DNA of 55,086 nucleotides from Saprospiraceae bacterium (GTDB lineage: Bacteria > Bacteroidota > Bacteroidia > Chitinophagales > Saprospiraceae). The notes under the pieces are model-generated. The model was not told the origin of the DNA. It ran no database searches and worked only from the letters and a program-made list of their open reading frames with translations. How positions within the stretch are numbered: the stretch's first letter is position 1; each line of letters begins with the position of its first letter. The position numbers and the translations under genes are program-made. The stretch is taken from NCBI GenBank assembly GCA_020630955.1, contig JAHDIE010000004.1, positions 57,476 through 112,561 of the forward strand. Direction: 5' to 3'. Positions 33,970-43,802 of this stretch are shown here, in pieces.

Positions 33970-36900
33970 TCAATAATACAAAGTAAGATCTCCAACTTTC
34001 ACTTCATTAAATGGCTCTCCTAACTTCACGTAATAAATGTAAACACCAGGCTGTACCAATTCATTTCCAAATCTTCCATCCCATTGATGGTCGGGGTTTG
34101 TACTGAGAATATTTTCTCTAGCGAAAATCAATTCACCCCAACGATCATATATTTCTATAGACTCGATCATGAACTCTACATCGGAATATAGGCTAAATAT
34201 ATCATTATTCCCATCGTTGTCAGGAGTGAAAATATCCGGAAAATAAATTGTAGGTTCTTTCAATTCACCTTGACAAGGAATGCATATCGAGTTATCACAA
34301 ATTAAGATTGTCTCTACATCATTTGTGGTATTATCGTCATTATCATCGCATGGAATTTCCATGATGTTTTCATCAAGTGTGCAATCGACTGGCTCCCCTT
34401 GACAAGGCACACAAATTTCCCCAGAGCACTCGATGACCATACTTACATCGTTCTCAGTACATGGATCAAAATCGTCACAACTCATTTCGATTAGTGTCCC
34501 GTTGTCGCAGTTTGGTTGATCTTCAATGATACAATCACAATTCTCAGCATCCCAAATCTCAATTCCATTGGTACAATCTCCGTCGTCAACACAAGTACTA
34601 GCATCTATTATATTTTGGGCCTCACATTCACAGCTTAGTTCATTCCACACCTCTTCTCCGTTTGAACAATCTCCATCATCTACACAAGAACTTGAGTCAG
34701 GAATATTGATTGCTTCACATTCACAAGTAGCTCCATTCCAAATTTCTTCTCCATTATTACAGTCACCATCATCACAATTGCCAGGATCTGGGCAATCGAA
34801 TTCACACGAACCGTCATCACATTCTGCATTAGGGTCGTAATTACTAGCGGAAGGATCTGTACATCCTAAGATTTGTAATTCACTTTCGCATTCGCAAGTT
34901 TCTTCGTTCCAAAATTCAATACCATTTGTACAGTCGTTGTCATCCACACAAGATGAAGGGTCAGGAGCATTGATTGTTTCACACTCACAGACAGAACCGT
35001 TCCATATTTCCTCGCCATTATTACAATCACCATCATCACAATTACCTGGATCAGGACAATCATACTCACACGAACCGTCATCACATTCAGCATCAGGATT
35101 ATAATTATTAGCCATTGGATCTGTACACCCAAGCTCTACGATAATAATTTCACAAAAACAATTTTCAGCATCCCAAGTTTCTAAACCATTAAGACAATCA
35201 CCATCATCCATACAGATGTTTGGGTCAGGAATATTAACGTTGATACATTCACATAATGCATCATCCCAAATTTCTTCTCCATTTGAACAATCTCCATCAT
35301 CGGTACAAGTTGTTGGATCAGGGATATTAATTGTTTCGCATTCGCAGTTTGAACCGTTCCAAACTTCTTCTCCATTACTACAATTGCCATCGTCACAAGT
35401 CCCTGGATCTGGACAATCAAAATCACAACTACCATCGTCGCATGTTGCAGCTGGATTGAAGTTGTTTGCTGTAGGGTTTGTGCACCCAAAGACAACAGGT
35501 ATTATGATGCATTCGCAATCAACAGGATCCCATTCTTCAATCCCGTTTGAGCAGTCACCATCGTCTATACAGCTGGAAGGATCGGGGATATTAATCGAAG
35601 TACAGCTACACAAATTATCATCCCATACCTCTTCCCCATTAATGCAATCTCCATCATCACAATTTCCTGGGTCTGGACAAGCTTCTGAGCAACTTCCCGG
35701 ATCTACAAGAATCACTTCAATACTGCAATTTGGATCATTATTGTCGATAATGGTTAAAGTTACATTTCCGCTTCCTGCAGATCCTGGTAGAAAACTAAAA
35801 CTAGTAGTTATACCATAGGTCCCAGATTCTGAACCAAAGGTGCTTAATACCGTATAGCCACTAGACAAGTTTTCTCCATCGACTAATAGATCAAATACTA
35901 TAAAATCATCAATTGGGTCTGAAGGAGTTAAAAAATCGTTACACTCAACAAGGACAAGTTGAGCCATTGTAATATTACAAGATCCTGAACATGATCCAGG
36001 ATCAATTAATGTAATTACAAAACTACAATCTGGATCATCATTATCTGTTATGGTAAGATCAACATCCCCTCCTCCAGCTGATCCATTTTGTAATTGAAAT
36101 TCTGTACTCACACCATAGGTTGAATTATTAGGCATGATCGTTCCTGAACCCACGAAAACCGAATAACCACTTCCTCCTGAAATAACCTGTGGATCTAAAC
36201 TAAATGTGATAAAATCATCACTTGCATCTGCAGGAGTATCATTGTCATCGCAGCTTAAAGAAGATAATAAGGCGTCTATGATTTCACATTCACAGGCTAT
36301 TATTTCTATCTCAATGGTAATGGGTAAATTACAATCATTTTGTTCTGGCACAAATTCCAAATCATACAATCCGCTTGAAAAACCAGTAAGATCCACTGGT
36401 AAATTTATCAGATCACCATCTAAAAACCAATCACCATTTCCTAAAGGAATTGAATTAGGACTAAAACTAGGCTCACAAAATAATTGATAACCATCTGATA
36501 ATATATCTCCATTGAATTCAATTTCAAAAATTTCTGATAATTGAAAATTAAACTCCACAGTACAGTTATTATCTATGATAGCAGCACAAGCAGAGTTGTT
36601 TGAATCAAATGCATTCACAATCTCAATCGTCACAGTCTCACCATCAATCAAAGATTGTGTAGGAAGGATTAGATTCGAACCATCAAATGTTACTTCTGAT
36701 GCTGATTGGTCTGAACATAAGCCAATGGATTGACCCTCAATGATATTTTGTAGTGTAAAATTAGGGATAGAGGTCCCTGAGAACTCTAATTCAACATCTA
36801 AGCTTGTAGAAGAAGGAGATACCTCAAAGGTGAATAAATCCATGCTACATTCTTCACTACATATTGAGCCAGATCCTGATAAACAAACTTCTGCGGGAGT

Positions 36901-38697
36901 CATAGGATCTATAGATATTTCAGAAGTATTGGTACAACCTTCAATATCAGTAACTGTAACATTAAATGTTCCAAAATCATCAATGGTTGCATTTGGGATA
37001 AAAGGATTTTGATCGTCTGAATTAAAACTATTTGGGCCTTCCCAATTCCATATATCTCCATCTCCTCCAGTTTCTAATAATTCAATGGTTTCTCCCAAGC
37101 ATAAATCAAAATTCACAACATCAGCTTGTGCATTGGGAGTTGCTCCTGCTTCTATTAAAACTGAACCTACATTGGAGCAGCCATTAGCATCTGAAACCGT
37201 TACATTATAAATTCCCAAATTATCAATTGTACTATTCACAACGACTGGATTTTGGTCAGTGGAACTAAAGCCATCTGGTCCTTCCCAGCTCCAACTATCT
37301 CCCTCTCCTCCATTTTCTATTAACTCAATATCTTGCCCGGGACAAATTTCTGTTTCTGTTGCTGAAACAAAAATTGAAACATTAGGTGCAGATATTATCG
37401 TGACTGTTGATTCTGAGGTACAATTGTTTCCATCGGTGATGGTAACAGTATAGCTTCCATAATTTGCTGAGCTTATGCTTGTTATAATAGGATTCTGTCC
37501 AATTGAAGTAAAGCCATCTGGGCCTGACCATGACCAAGTTAAAGCTTCTCCTGCATTTTCGAGAAGTTCTATATCCTGCCCCAAGCAGATTTCGGTATTT
37601 ATAGCATCTGCATTTGCCAATGGACTAGGTCCTGCAGAAACTACAATTTCAGAACTTGCTATGCATCCTCCAGCATCAGTGACGGTAACTGTATAAGTTC
37701 CCAAATCAGCAGAAGTTGAAGATGTGATAATTGGGTTTTGAACATCTGGAATTGAACCATTCGGTCCACTCCACTCCCAGCTAATTCCATCACCAGCATC
37801 TTCACCCAGCATTATGTCTTGACCTTCGCAAACTTCTTCATCTATCACCGTAGCATTTGCTGCGGGTGAAGGAATTTGAGAAATGGTAATTGTTTGTTCT
37901 TCTGTACAACCATTAGCATCGGTTACTGTAACAATGTAGTCTCCAAAATCAGCAGCATCAGATAAGGTATAGCTAGGCGATTGATCAGAAGAGGCAAAGC
38001 CATTTGGCCCCGACCATTCCCAAGATTCATTTCCTAGTCCATTCTCTGCTAATTCTAGATTTTGACCAATACAAAATTCGGTGTCATTTGAAATAGCATT
38101 TACTTGGGCCATACCAGCAACATCAATCTCACCTGTCACACAGATTGAATAATCCATGGTAATATATCCACCTGTTAAATATTCTTGCCACTCGGGACAA
38201 AAAACAGCATTAGATACAGGTACCAAATCAATCCCTAAAATATCATCAAAATATATAGGATCATTTGGTAATTCGCATTCGATAAGATAAGAATCATTTA
38301 AATCAGACCAATCTGCTTCAATTATTTCAAAAACTATATTTGAAGGATCTATACTTGCAGCCGCAAAAGGTAAGTCATTTCCAAGGTATACATTTATATA
38401 ATAAGTGGAGACTTGACATCCAGTTGGAAGGCCTGAAAGATCTATATCAGAGATATTAACATCAAAAGTAAGTTGAGTTATTTTAGTACAAGGTTCGACT
38501 TCGCTTGGGAGGTCAAAATTCAAAGCTGCGCCTTCACTATGACTATCAGTATTTCCTCCTGCAAAATCCTTTCTATCAAGATCCAAATATGCATCATCAA
38601 ATGTTTGACAACCAAGATCGAATGTGGTCTGTCCAAATATTGCATTGATAACAAAAGAAAAAAGAACAGTAATCAAGCATTTATTGAAACGGTTCAT
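33970..38697 (-). CDS. Giant Cys-rich surface protein, T9SS type B
   Basis: 1575 residues. A signal peptide (1-22, ending IFGQ) is followed by a beta-sandwich region to about 190. Then come five to six SprB-like Ig-type repeats (about 195-600) of the form C.GQ.IEL.E.GG...W.W.GP.GF.S..QNP...G.Y.VTVTD.NGC. Two further beta domains with ECNDFLTPSDP-type openings follow. A Cys/Asp-rich array (about 1000-1405) alternates GCTDPxAxNYxPxAxCDDGSC units with CPDPGNCDDGDCxNGEE and CxDDGDCSNGxE units. The C-terminus from about 1483 (FPDIFTPDNDGNNDIF, YDRWGELIF, GVYIYYVKLG) is a type B (CHU_C) T9SS sorting domain. It is exported and probably adhesive or gliding-associated. The Asp/Cys units may bind calcium and be disulfide-braced (inference). 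Confidence 0.92.
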   Translation of the reverse strand: MNRFNKCLITVLFSFVINAIFGQTTFDLGCQTFDDAYLDLDRKDFAGGNTDSHSEGAALNFDLPSEVEPCTKITQLTFDVNISDIDLSGLPTGCQVSTYYINVYLGNDLPFAAASIDPSNIVFEIIEADWSDLNDSYLIECELPNDPIYFDDILGIDLVPVSNAVFCPEWQEYLTGGYITMDYSICVTGEIDVAGMAQVNAISNDTEFCIGQNLELAENGLGNESWEWSGPNGFASSDQSPSYTLSDAADFGDYIVTVTDANGCTEEQTITISQIPSPAANATVIDEEVCEGQDIMLGEDAGDGISWEWSGPNGSIPDVQNPIITSSTSADLGTYTVTVTDAGGCIASSEIVVSAGPSPLANADAINTEICLGQDIELLENAGEALTWSWSGPDGFTSIGQNPIITSISSANYGSYTVTITDGNNCTSESTVTIISAPNVSIFVSATETEICPGQDIELIENGGEGDSWSWEGPDGFSSTDQNPVVVNSTIDNLGIYNVTVSDANGCSNVGSVLIEAGATPNAQADVVNFDLCLGETIELLETGGDGDIWNWEGPNSFNSDDQNPFIPNATIDDFGTFNVTVTDIEGCTNTSEISIDPMTPAEVCLSGSGSICSEECSMDLFTFEVSPSSTSLDVELEFSGTSIPNFTLQNIIEGQSIGLCSDQSASEVTFDGSNLILPTQSLIDGETVTIEIVNAFDSNNSACAAIIDNNCTVEFNFQLSEIFEIEFNGDILSDGYQLFCEPSFSPNSIPLGNGDWFLDGDLINLPVDLTGFSSGLYDLEFVPEQNDCNLPITIEIEIIACECEIIDALLSSLSCDDNDTPADASDDFITFSLDPQVISGGSGYSVFVGSGTIMPNNSTYGVSTEFQLQNGSAGGGDVDLTITDNDDPDCSFVITLIDPGSCSGSCNITMAQLVLVECNDFLTPSDPIDDFIVFDLLVDGENLSSGYTVLSTFGSESGTYGITTSFSFLPGSAGSGNVTLTIIDNNDPNCSIEVILVDPGSCSEACPDPGNCDDGDCINGEEVWDDNLCSCTSINIPDPSSCIDDGDCSNGIEEWDPVDCECIIIPVVFGCTNPTANNFNPAATCDDGSCDFDCPDPGTCDDGNCSNGEEVWNGSNCECETINIPDPTTCTDDGDCSNGEEIWDDALCECINVNIPDPNICMDDGDCLNGLETWDAENCFCEIIIVELGCTDPMANNYNPDAECDDGSCEYDCPDPGNCDDGDCNNGEEIWNGSVCECETINAPDPSSCVDDNDCTNGIEFWNEETCECESELQILGCTDPSASNYDPNAECDDGSCEFDCPDPGNCDDGDCNNGEEIWNGATCECEAINIPDSSSCVDDGDCSNGEEVWNELSCECEAQNIIDASTCVDDGDCTNGIEIWDAENCDCIIEDQPNCDNGTLIEMSCDDFDPCTENDVSMVIECSGEICVPCQGEPVDCTLDENIMEIPCDDNDDNTTNDVETILICDNSICIPCQGELKEPTIYFPDIFTPDNDGNNDIFSLYSDVEFMIESIEIYDRWGELIFARENILSTNPDHQWDGRFGNELVQPGVYIYYVKLGEPFNEVKVGDLTLYY
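34500..35700 (-). repeat. Coding Cys/Asp-rich repeat array
   Basis: Four copies of a block encoding CPDPGxCDDGxCxNGEE and several shorter CxDDGDCSNGxE copies. Three GCTDPxAxNYxPxAxCDDGSC units precede these blocks. Copies at about 34770 and 35030 are nearly identical at DNA level. It is coding throughout, so this is a protein repeat and not a spacer array. Confidence 0.85.
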
Positions 38698-38869
38698 GAG
38701 CAGAATTTACGAACCTATAAAGGTTTTGGTTTAGGTAATATGTTGAAAATCTTGCTGTTAAGTAGAAAGTGTAAATTAGACAATAATACCCAATTATGGA
38801 ATAATAATGCCTATTATCTTAAAACGTAAAAAAAACTAATGTGTTCATTAATTAAAAATAATTAAATAG

Positions 38870-38902
38870 AAAAAGGTCTTTCAAACGAATGAAAGACCTT
38901 TA
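38870..38902 (-). terminator. Intrinsic terminator of the tRNA-Ser gene
   Basis: A 12-bp perfect stem (AAAGGTCTTTCA / TGAAAGACCTTT) with a 6-base loop lies 3 bases beyond the tRNA 3' end. On the minus strand it is followed by TTTTTCTATTT. Confidence 0.88.
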
Positions 38903-38904
38903 AG

Positions 38905-38992
38905 CGGAAGAGGAGGGATTCGAACCCCCGGTGCCCGTGAAGGCACGCCGGTTTTCAAGACCGGTGCATTAAACCAGCTCTGCCACTCTTCC
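38905..38992 (-). tRNA. tRNA-Ser(UGA)
   Basis: 88 bases on the minus strand, without an encoded CCA. The acceptor stem is GGAAGAG / CTCTTCC with a G discriminator. The anticodon loop CTTGAAA on a CCGGT/ACCGG stem gives anticodon TGA. A long variable arm (GTGCCTTCACGGGCAC) is typical of serine tRNAs, and the T arm contains GGTTCGAATCC. It ends in a strong terminator and is preceded by a TAnnTTTG element. Confidence 0.95.
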
Positions 38993-39019
38993 TAAAATAG
39001 ATTTGCAGATTAGGCGTCG

Positions 39020-39027
39020 CAAAAATA
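39020..39027 (-). promoter_or_regulatory. Bacteroidota -7 element (TATTTTTG) for tRNA-Ser
   Basis: An exact TAnnTTTG match 27 bases before the tRNA 5' end. A TTCG, one base off the -33 consensus TTTG, lies 19 bases further upstream. Confidence 0.5.
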
Positions 39028-39051
39028 CATTAGTATTATTAATATTCGAAT

Positions 39052-39079
39052 AAAAAAGGGACTATTTTAAGCCCCTTTT
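39052..39079 (-). terminator. Intrinsic terminator of the Crp/Fnr gene
   Basis: On the minus strand, AAAAGGGGCT pairs with AGTCCCTTTT (10 bp with one G-T pair) around a TAAAAT loop, followed by TTTTATT. The G-T pair would be an A-C mismatch on the plus strand, so it is a minus-strand terminator. Confidence 0.7.
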
Positions 39080-39112
39080 GACATTTTCAAAAATCTTTGT
39101 GCATCCTTAGTA

Positions 39113-39805
39113 TTAGGATAGGTTTGCGATGTCCCTAATCAAAATACTCTTTCTTTTAAAATAGATCTGATTGGTTTTTCTAAGATCGTTCAGTACAGAA
39201 GTAACTGTTTGTCTAGAAGTACCGGTAAAGTTGGCTATGTCTTGTTGAGTCAAGCTATGCTTTATCAACATTTCGTAACCAATTCTTTGACCTAATTTGT
39301 CTGCATTCTCCTTTAGGAATTCTATGATACGCGTACGTGCATCATTTAATACGACAGATTCAAATCTTTGTTCCGCGATTGATTTTCTCTGTCCCAAGAA
39401 TGTAATAACATTTGAAGCCAAGTCCCAATTGTTTTTCATGGCCGCCCTTAAATCATTAATTTTAAGCTTTAGACATTTCACATCTTTTTCTAAAGCTATG
39501 GCTGTGTCTACCATGATTGGCCTGCCGTAAATTGCGGACTCACCAAAAACAGCGGTTGGGCTCATGATAGATTTAATCACTTCTCTTTTCTCTTCGCTTT
39601 CTTTTGAAATCTTAATCATTCCTTTGATTAAAATAAAAAGACAATCAAGCTCTTCGCCGATTTTGTAAATTGTTTTTCCTTTTGAAACATTAAATTCTTC
39701 GGTCATATCTGCAAGATGGTGCAGAGATTCGACGTCTAGGCCTTTAAATAATTTCACATTCTCTAAAAACTCAACTCTTTCGTCAAGTTGTGCATTGGAT
39801 AACAT
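39113..39805 (-). CDS. Crp/Fnr-family transcriptional regulator
   Basis: 230 residues. The cyclic-nucleotide-binding-like beta roll (about 17-130) has the usual LFILIKGMIKISK and FGESAIYGRPIMVDTAIALE. The C-terminal winged helix (about 175-228) reads HSLTQQDIANFTGTSRQTVTSVLNDLRKTNQIYF. It lacks the N-terminal Cys cluster of FNR, so it is not an oxygen-sensing iron-sulfur form; the effector is unknown. It stands alone between the tRNA and the DUF4249 gene, with its own terminator. No target site could be assigned. Confidence 0.9.
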   Translation of the reverse strand: MLSNAQLDERVEFLENVKLFKGLDVESLHHLADMTEEFNVSKGKTIYKIGEELDCLFILIKGMIKISKESEEKREVIKSIMSPTAVFGESAIYGRPIMVDTAIALEKDVKCLKLKINDLRAAMKNNWDLASNVITFLGQRKSIAEQRFESVVLNDARTRIIEFLKENADKLGQRIGYEMLIKHSLTQQDIANFTGTSRQTVTSVLNDLRKTNQIYFKRKSILIRDIANLS

Positions 39806-39957
39806 ACTCTGTAAATTTTAATTATAAGTAATAATTAAAAGGTGTGGTTGAAAGTATTAGCTAGGTTTCCTATACAAAATAAGAGCATAGGTGAAAGTGT
39901 GTTGAAAAGGTAAAAAGGTGTGTGAAAATTATTCCAAGCCAAGGCTTGTTTATCTTT

Positions 39958-40899
39958 CTATCTAATGGCTACCGCAATTCTGTGCGTGCTATAAGCACCA
40001 AAAAGACCATAGCCATTGATAATATTGTCAGAGCTAATTGGTGGATCGTCTAGGGGTAAATTAATAATCCTCAATTCTCTATCCGTATTATCGTGGTACA
40101 CCATACTTTCATTATTGATGGTGCGAAGGGTGAATGCTACAGAATCTACATCTTCAATATTAAATTCAGCAGAAACAGAATATTCGAGTTCTAACCCGAT
40201 GATATTGTCTACTAACTTACTATTATCAATAAATATACCATTTTTGTGAATTAACCGACGAATTCCATTGTCATTAGATAATATTTTTATCTCAGAACTT
40301 AAAAAATCATCGTAAACAATGTTTCCCAAAGCCGCTTCTTCGGCATTGATTATTGAAGGAATCAAGTGATAATATGTAGATTCAGCTTGTGCTTCAGGCA
40401 TTTCCACAGTAAAATTCAAAGTTCCTTTTCCAATATTTCCAATTAATTGAAAGCTGGAGTCCTCTATGGTAACCGATTCTAATTTATCTGCGAATGGCAC
40501 CTTGGTTTCGGCTTCTAAAACACCAACTCCTTGCTGTGGTACACTGATTTGTAAATAATAACTCTCCCCTTCCTCAATTTCCATTGATGGAGAAGTATAA
40601 CAGCCAGGTTCTAAGGCATAAGGTAATCTACCTAATGAATCTCCTCCTATGGGGAATAACATTAATTCTGCCTCTGCTTTAGGATAATAAAAAAAGTCTT
40701 TAGGATCAACTATAGAATTGGTAAGATGAACTCTTGCTTTCGGATCCTCATTCGGTGCTATTTCCAGTTCAACAACTATTGATTTATCAACTTGCACGTC
40801 AGGCTCATAAGGCTCACAGGAAGCCAAGCCTAAACAAATGATGATTAGTATGTATAAAGCTCTTGTCAATTTAAACTGGTACCAAAATTTCGTATCCAA
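39958..40899 (-). CDS. DUF4249 family lipoprotein
   Basis: 313 residues from TTG 40899, the only plausible start before the signal peptide; a stop lies five codons upstream. The lipobox LGLASC places a lipidated Cys near residue 28. The following EPYEPDVQVDKSIVVELEIAPNE and the beta-rich body with YYLQISVPQQGVG match DUF4249 proteins. These in Bacteroidota usually sit directly downstream of a TonB receptor, as here. It is likely a surface-exposed or periplasmic lipoprotein helping the receptor bind its ligand (inference). It is separated from the receptor gene by 137 bp. Confidence 0.8.
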   Translation of the reverse strand: MDTKFWYQFKLTRALYILIIICLGLASCEPYEPDVQVDKSIVVELEIAPNEDPKARVHLTNSIVDPKDFFYYPKAEAELMLFPIGGDSLGRLPYALEPGCYTSPSMEIEEGESYYLQISVPQQGVGVLEAETKVPFADKLESVTIEDSSFQLIGNIGKGTLNFTVEMPEAQAESTYYHLIPSIINAEEAALGNIVYDDFLSSEIKILSNDNGIRRLIHKNGIFIDNSKLVDNIIGLELEYSVSAEFNIEDVDSVAFTLRTINNESMVYHDNTDRELRIINLPLDDPPISSDNIINGYGLFGAYSTHRIAVAIR

Positions 40900-41036
40900 A
40901 GATATGGAATTCTAGCTTCATTTGCAGTAAACTGTACATATTTGGACATAAAATCCTGTTTTTTAACCATTGAATTAAAGTCCTAAAGTGGAAAAAAGCT
41001 AATTATAATACCATAACCCTATTAATAGACGAAATG

Positions 41037-43700
41037 TTAAAATGAAACAGAAAAATTTATGCTCGGTAAAGGGATGGGGATATAATATGGCTGAAATTCA
41101 AATTCACTAGCTGTTGTCCTTCTAAGTTCAATATAAAAAGGGTTTTTTCGGGCATATACATTGATAATTCCTAAATGAAGTTTTGTATTACCCCAACTAT
41201 ATTTCGAATAAAAATTAAAGCCGATATCTAATCTATGGTAATTTGGAAGTCTGTGATTATTTTTCTCAGTATAAATAGGAAGTGTTATGATATCTCCGTT
41301 GTCGGTCGTTACTTCCCTTAGGAGAAAAGGAAGAGTTCTTGGATTACCCGTAGCGAAATTCCAAGTTAATGTCAACTCTGCACTTGTATTAAATTTTTGA
41401 ACAAAGGTAAATTTGAAATTATGTCTTCTATCAAAGACATAAGGAAATGCATTGCCATTGTTTATTTTTTCAAATTGCCTTTCAGATTTGCTCCAAGTAT
41501 AATTCATATACCAAAGAGAATTGCCTAAAACTTTATTGATATGTGTTTCAACTCCATAAGAATACCCTTCGCCTACAGGAATATTAGTTTGCCAGTCGTC
41601 ACTACCTTGATTAATATCTAAGATTTCACCTTCATTGAAGGCGAGAAGATTGTTTTGCTTTTTATAATACAATTCTGAACCAAAAGAATACCCTTTATCT
41701 CCTATCAAATTAAAACCCATCGAAGCTACCCAACCTTTTTGTGGTGATAATATCTTAGTGCTTGGTAACCAAACATCAACAGGAACTCCTAAGCCTGAAT
41801 TTGAAATTAAATGAAGGTATTGACTTACATAACTAATCGAAGTCTTAAAGGTAAAGTCTTTTTTGTTGTACATATAAGCCAATCTTGGCTGAGGTAAAAC
41901 AAATGTTTTATTTTCATGAATTATGAAGGATTGATGGAACCCTAAATTGAATGTGTTATGTTGATTGGGTTTAAAATTATCCTCGAAATAAATCTGGATT
42001 TCAGTTCCTTTTATTTCAGAAGTCCCAATCCTATCCGTTAAAGTATCCTTATTGATTTCTTCAATTCCATTGAATTCAGAGTCAATAGCATTGGCTACCA
42101 AAACACCAGGCTTGAAAGAATGGAAAATTATATTTGACCCAAACCGTAAAGTATTTTTATTGTTTGGTAAATAATCAAAGTCAATGTTAACTCCAATGTC
42201 TCTAATCTTACTTTGGTAAAGTCCAGCTAAAAAGAAGTCATTAACTTTTACAGTATCCATAAACTCTTCTGCTCTATCTAAATCGAAAGTTTCAAAATTG
42301 TATTCTGTTAAATAGACAGAAGATTTCAGAAAAGCCTTCTTGCTTAATTGCTGAGAGTATCTTACAACCCCCATTCTATTTCCCCAATTCCAGCTACTCT
42401 CATTAGTGTTTAGGATACTTAAATTTAACCCTTGAGATGGAATATAAGAATTATTGAAGAATTGGTCCTTTCCTTGATAATATGAAAAATATATCGACGA
42501 CTTATCTGTCAATTTGAAGTTGACTTTTGCATTTAAATCATAGAAAAAATAATTTGCTTCACCTTCCCTGCCATCGTTACTCCATTCATAAAGTCTTTTA
42601 GAAAAAGTTTGAATAAAACGATCGTAAAATGTTCTTCGAAAGGAAATTAAAAATGATGATTTTCCCTTCTTTATTGGTCCTTCAATGGTTCCTTTACCCA
42701 ATAATAATCCAGCACTAATTTCGCCCGAAATCTTTTCTTTATTCCCATCACGTATCCAAATATCCATGACAGAGGAAAGCCTACTTCCATATCTTGCTGG
42801 AAATCCACTTTTGTACAATGTTGCAGATTTTATGACATTGGAATTAAATATAGAAAAGAGCCCAAGAGCGTGATTCGGATTGTAAATAGGCACGCCATCC
42901 ATCAAAACAAGGTTTTGATCAATAGAACCTCCCCTGACACTAATCCCACCAATACCATCTGCGGCAGTACTAACACCTGCTTGACTTCTAAGCAAATTGA
43001 AAACGTCTGATTCTCCACCTAAACTAACCATGCTATTCATCAATTCTACTTCCAATTCAGTTTTAGAGGCTGTGGATTCTTCAAGCTGTAACAACTTGTT
43101 GTCAAGGATTATAATTTCGTTAAGCTGTACTGAGGGGTCTAATTTGACATTAATTGTAGTGTCAGAGCGTAATCGAATTTCTCTGATATCCATTTTGTAT
43201 CCGAGGTATGAGTAATAAAGTCTTTGTACTCCTTTTGGAATGGTAAATGAATAAAATCCATACTCATTAGAAATCGTACCCATGGATTGATCGTAAAGAA
43301 AAACGTTTGCTGCAATTAAACTTTCTCCTGATAATTTGTCTGTAAGGTAACCACTAATTGTAATTTGATCATTTGACTTTTTAAATTCGTCTCGAATGAT
43401 AACAATTTGATCTCCTACAATTTTGTACTTATTTCCAGTATCTTCTATCAGATCATCAATTAATATTCCAAGTGGTGTATTTCTATAACTAATACTTATT
43501 AGTGAATCAACTGGGAGTATCTCATCTTGAAAGGCAATATTAACCTCAGTTTTTAGCGATAAATCTAATAGAATATTTTTGAGGGGCTTCTTGTTGGCAG
43601 TATAACTCACAGTAACTTCATCAGGAATTTGATCCTGAGAAATCGTAGCGTTGACAAATATGCCAAAAGTAAATAAGAGCGTTAAAATTAACTTGTTCAT
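41037..43700 (-). CDS. TonB-dependent receptor with STN and carboxypeptidase-like domains
   Basis: 887 residues. After the signal peptide (about 1-21) comes an STN signalling domain (about 28-105, KPLKNILLDLSLKTEVNIAFQD). A carboxypeptidase-regulatory-like domain follows (about 112-190, ISGYLTDKLSGESLIAANVFLY). Next are the plug (about 215-330, GGISVRGGSIDQNLVLMDGVPIYNP) and a barrel ending in the aromatic IPLPSINFSVSF. The STN domain marks a transducing receptor that signals ligand capture to the FecR anti-sigma factor, which here lies 102 bp upstream. The ligand is unknown. No SusD gene follows, so it is not a SusCD pair. Confidence 0.95.
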   Translation of the reverse strand: MNKLILTLLFTFGIFVNATISQDQIPDEVTVSYTANKKPLKNILLDLSLKTEVNIAFQDEILPVDSLISISYRNTPLGILIDDLIEDTGNKYKIVGDQIVIIRDEFKKSNDQITISGYLTDKLSGESLIAANVFLYDQSMGTISNEYGFYSFTIPKGVQRLYYSYLGYKMDIREIRLRSDTTINVKLDPSVQLNEIIILDNKLLQLEESTASKTELEVELMNSMVSLGGESDVFNLLRSQAGVSTAADGIGGISVRGGSIDQNLVLMDGVPIYNPNHALGLFSIFNSNVIKSATLYKSGFPARYGSRLSSVMDIWIRDGNKEKISGEISAGLLLGKGTIEGPIKKGKSSFLISFRRTFYDRFIQTFSKRLYEWSNDGREGEANYFFYDLNAKVNFKLTDKSSIYFSYYQGKDQFFNNSYIPSQGLNLSILNTNESSWNWGNRMGVVRYSQQLSKKAFLKSSVYLTEYNFETFDLDRAEEFMDTVKVNDFFLAGLYQSKIRDIGVNIDFDYLPNNKNTLRFGSNIIFHSFKPGVLVANAIDSEFNGIEEINKDTLTDRIGTSEIKGTEIQIYFEDNFKPNQHNTFNLGFHQSFIIHENKTFVLPQPRLAYMYNKKDFTFKTSISYVSQYLHLISNSGLGVPVDVWLPSTKILSPQKGWVASMGFNLIGDKGYSFGSELYYKKQNNLLAFNEGEILDINQGSDDWQTNIPVGEGYSYGVETHINKVLGNSLWYMNYTWSKSERQFEKINNGNAFPYVFDRRHNFKFTFVQKFNTSAELTLTWNFATGNPRTLPFLLREVTTDNGDIITLPIYTEKNNHRLPNYHRLDIGFNFYSKYSWGNTKLHLGIINVYARKNPFYIELRRTTASEFEFQPYYIPIPLPSINFSVSF

Positions 43701-43802
43701 TAAGCCTACCCAGTATAAAGGATTTATAACATCTAAGGTACGGCAAAAATCAGGCTAATTTTATAATAGACTTGTTAACTTAAATATTAAGTAGTAAGCG
43801 AA

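Noticed and set aside
34500-35700. Regular repeats that might suggest a CRISPR array
   Set aside because: The repeats are in frame and coding, of unequal spacing, and lack constant-length spacers.
35216-35818. 200-residue plus-strand frame with repeated SSPFEQSPSS
   Set aside because: It is antisense to the Cys/Asp repeat array; its own repetition is a mirror of the coding repeats.
38473-38829. 118-residue plus-strand frame at the start of the Cys-rich protein
   Set aside because: It is mostly antisense to the signal peptide and beta region of the real gene.
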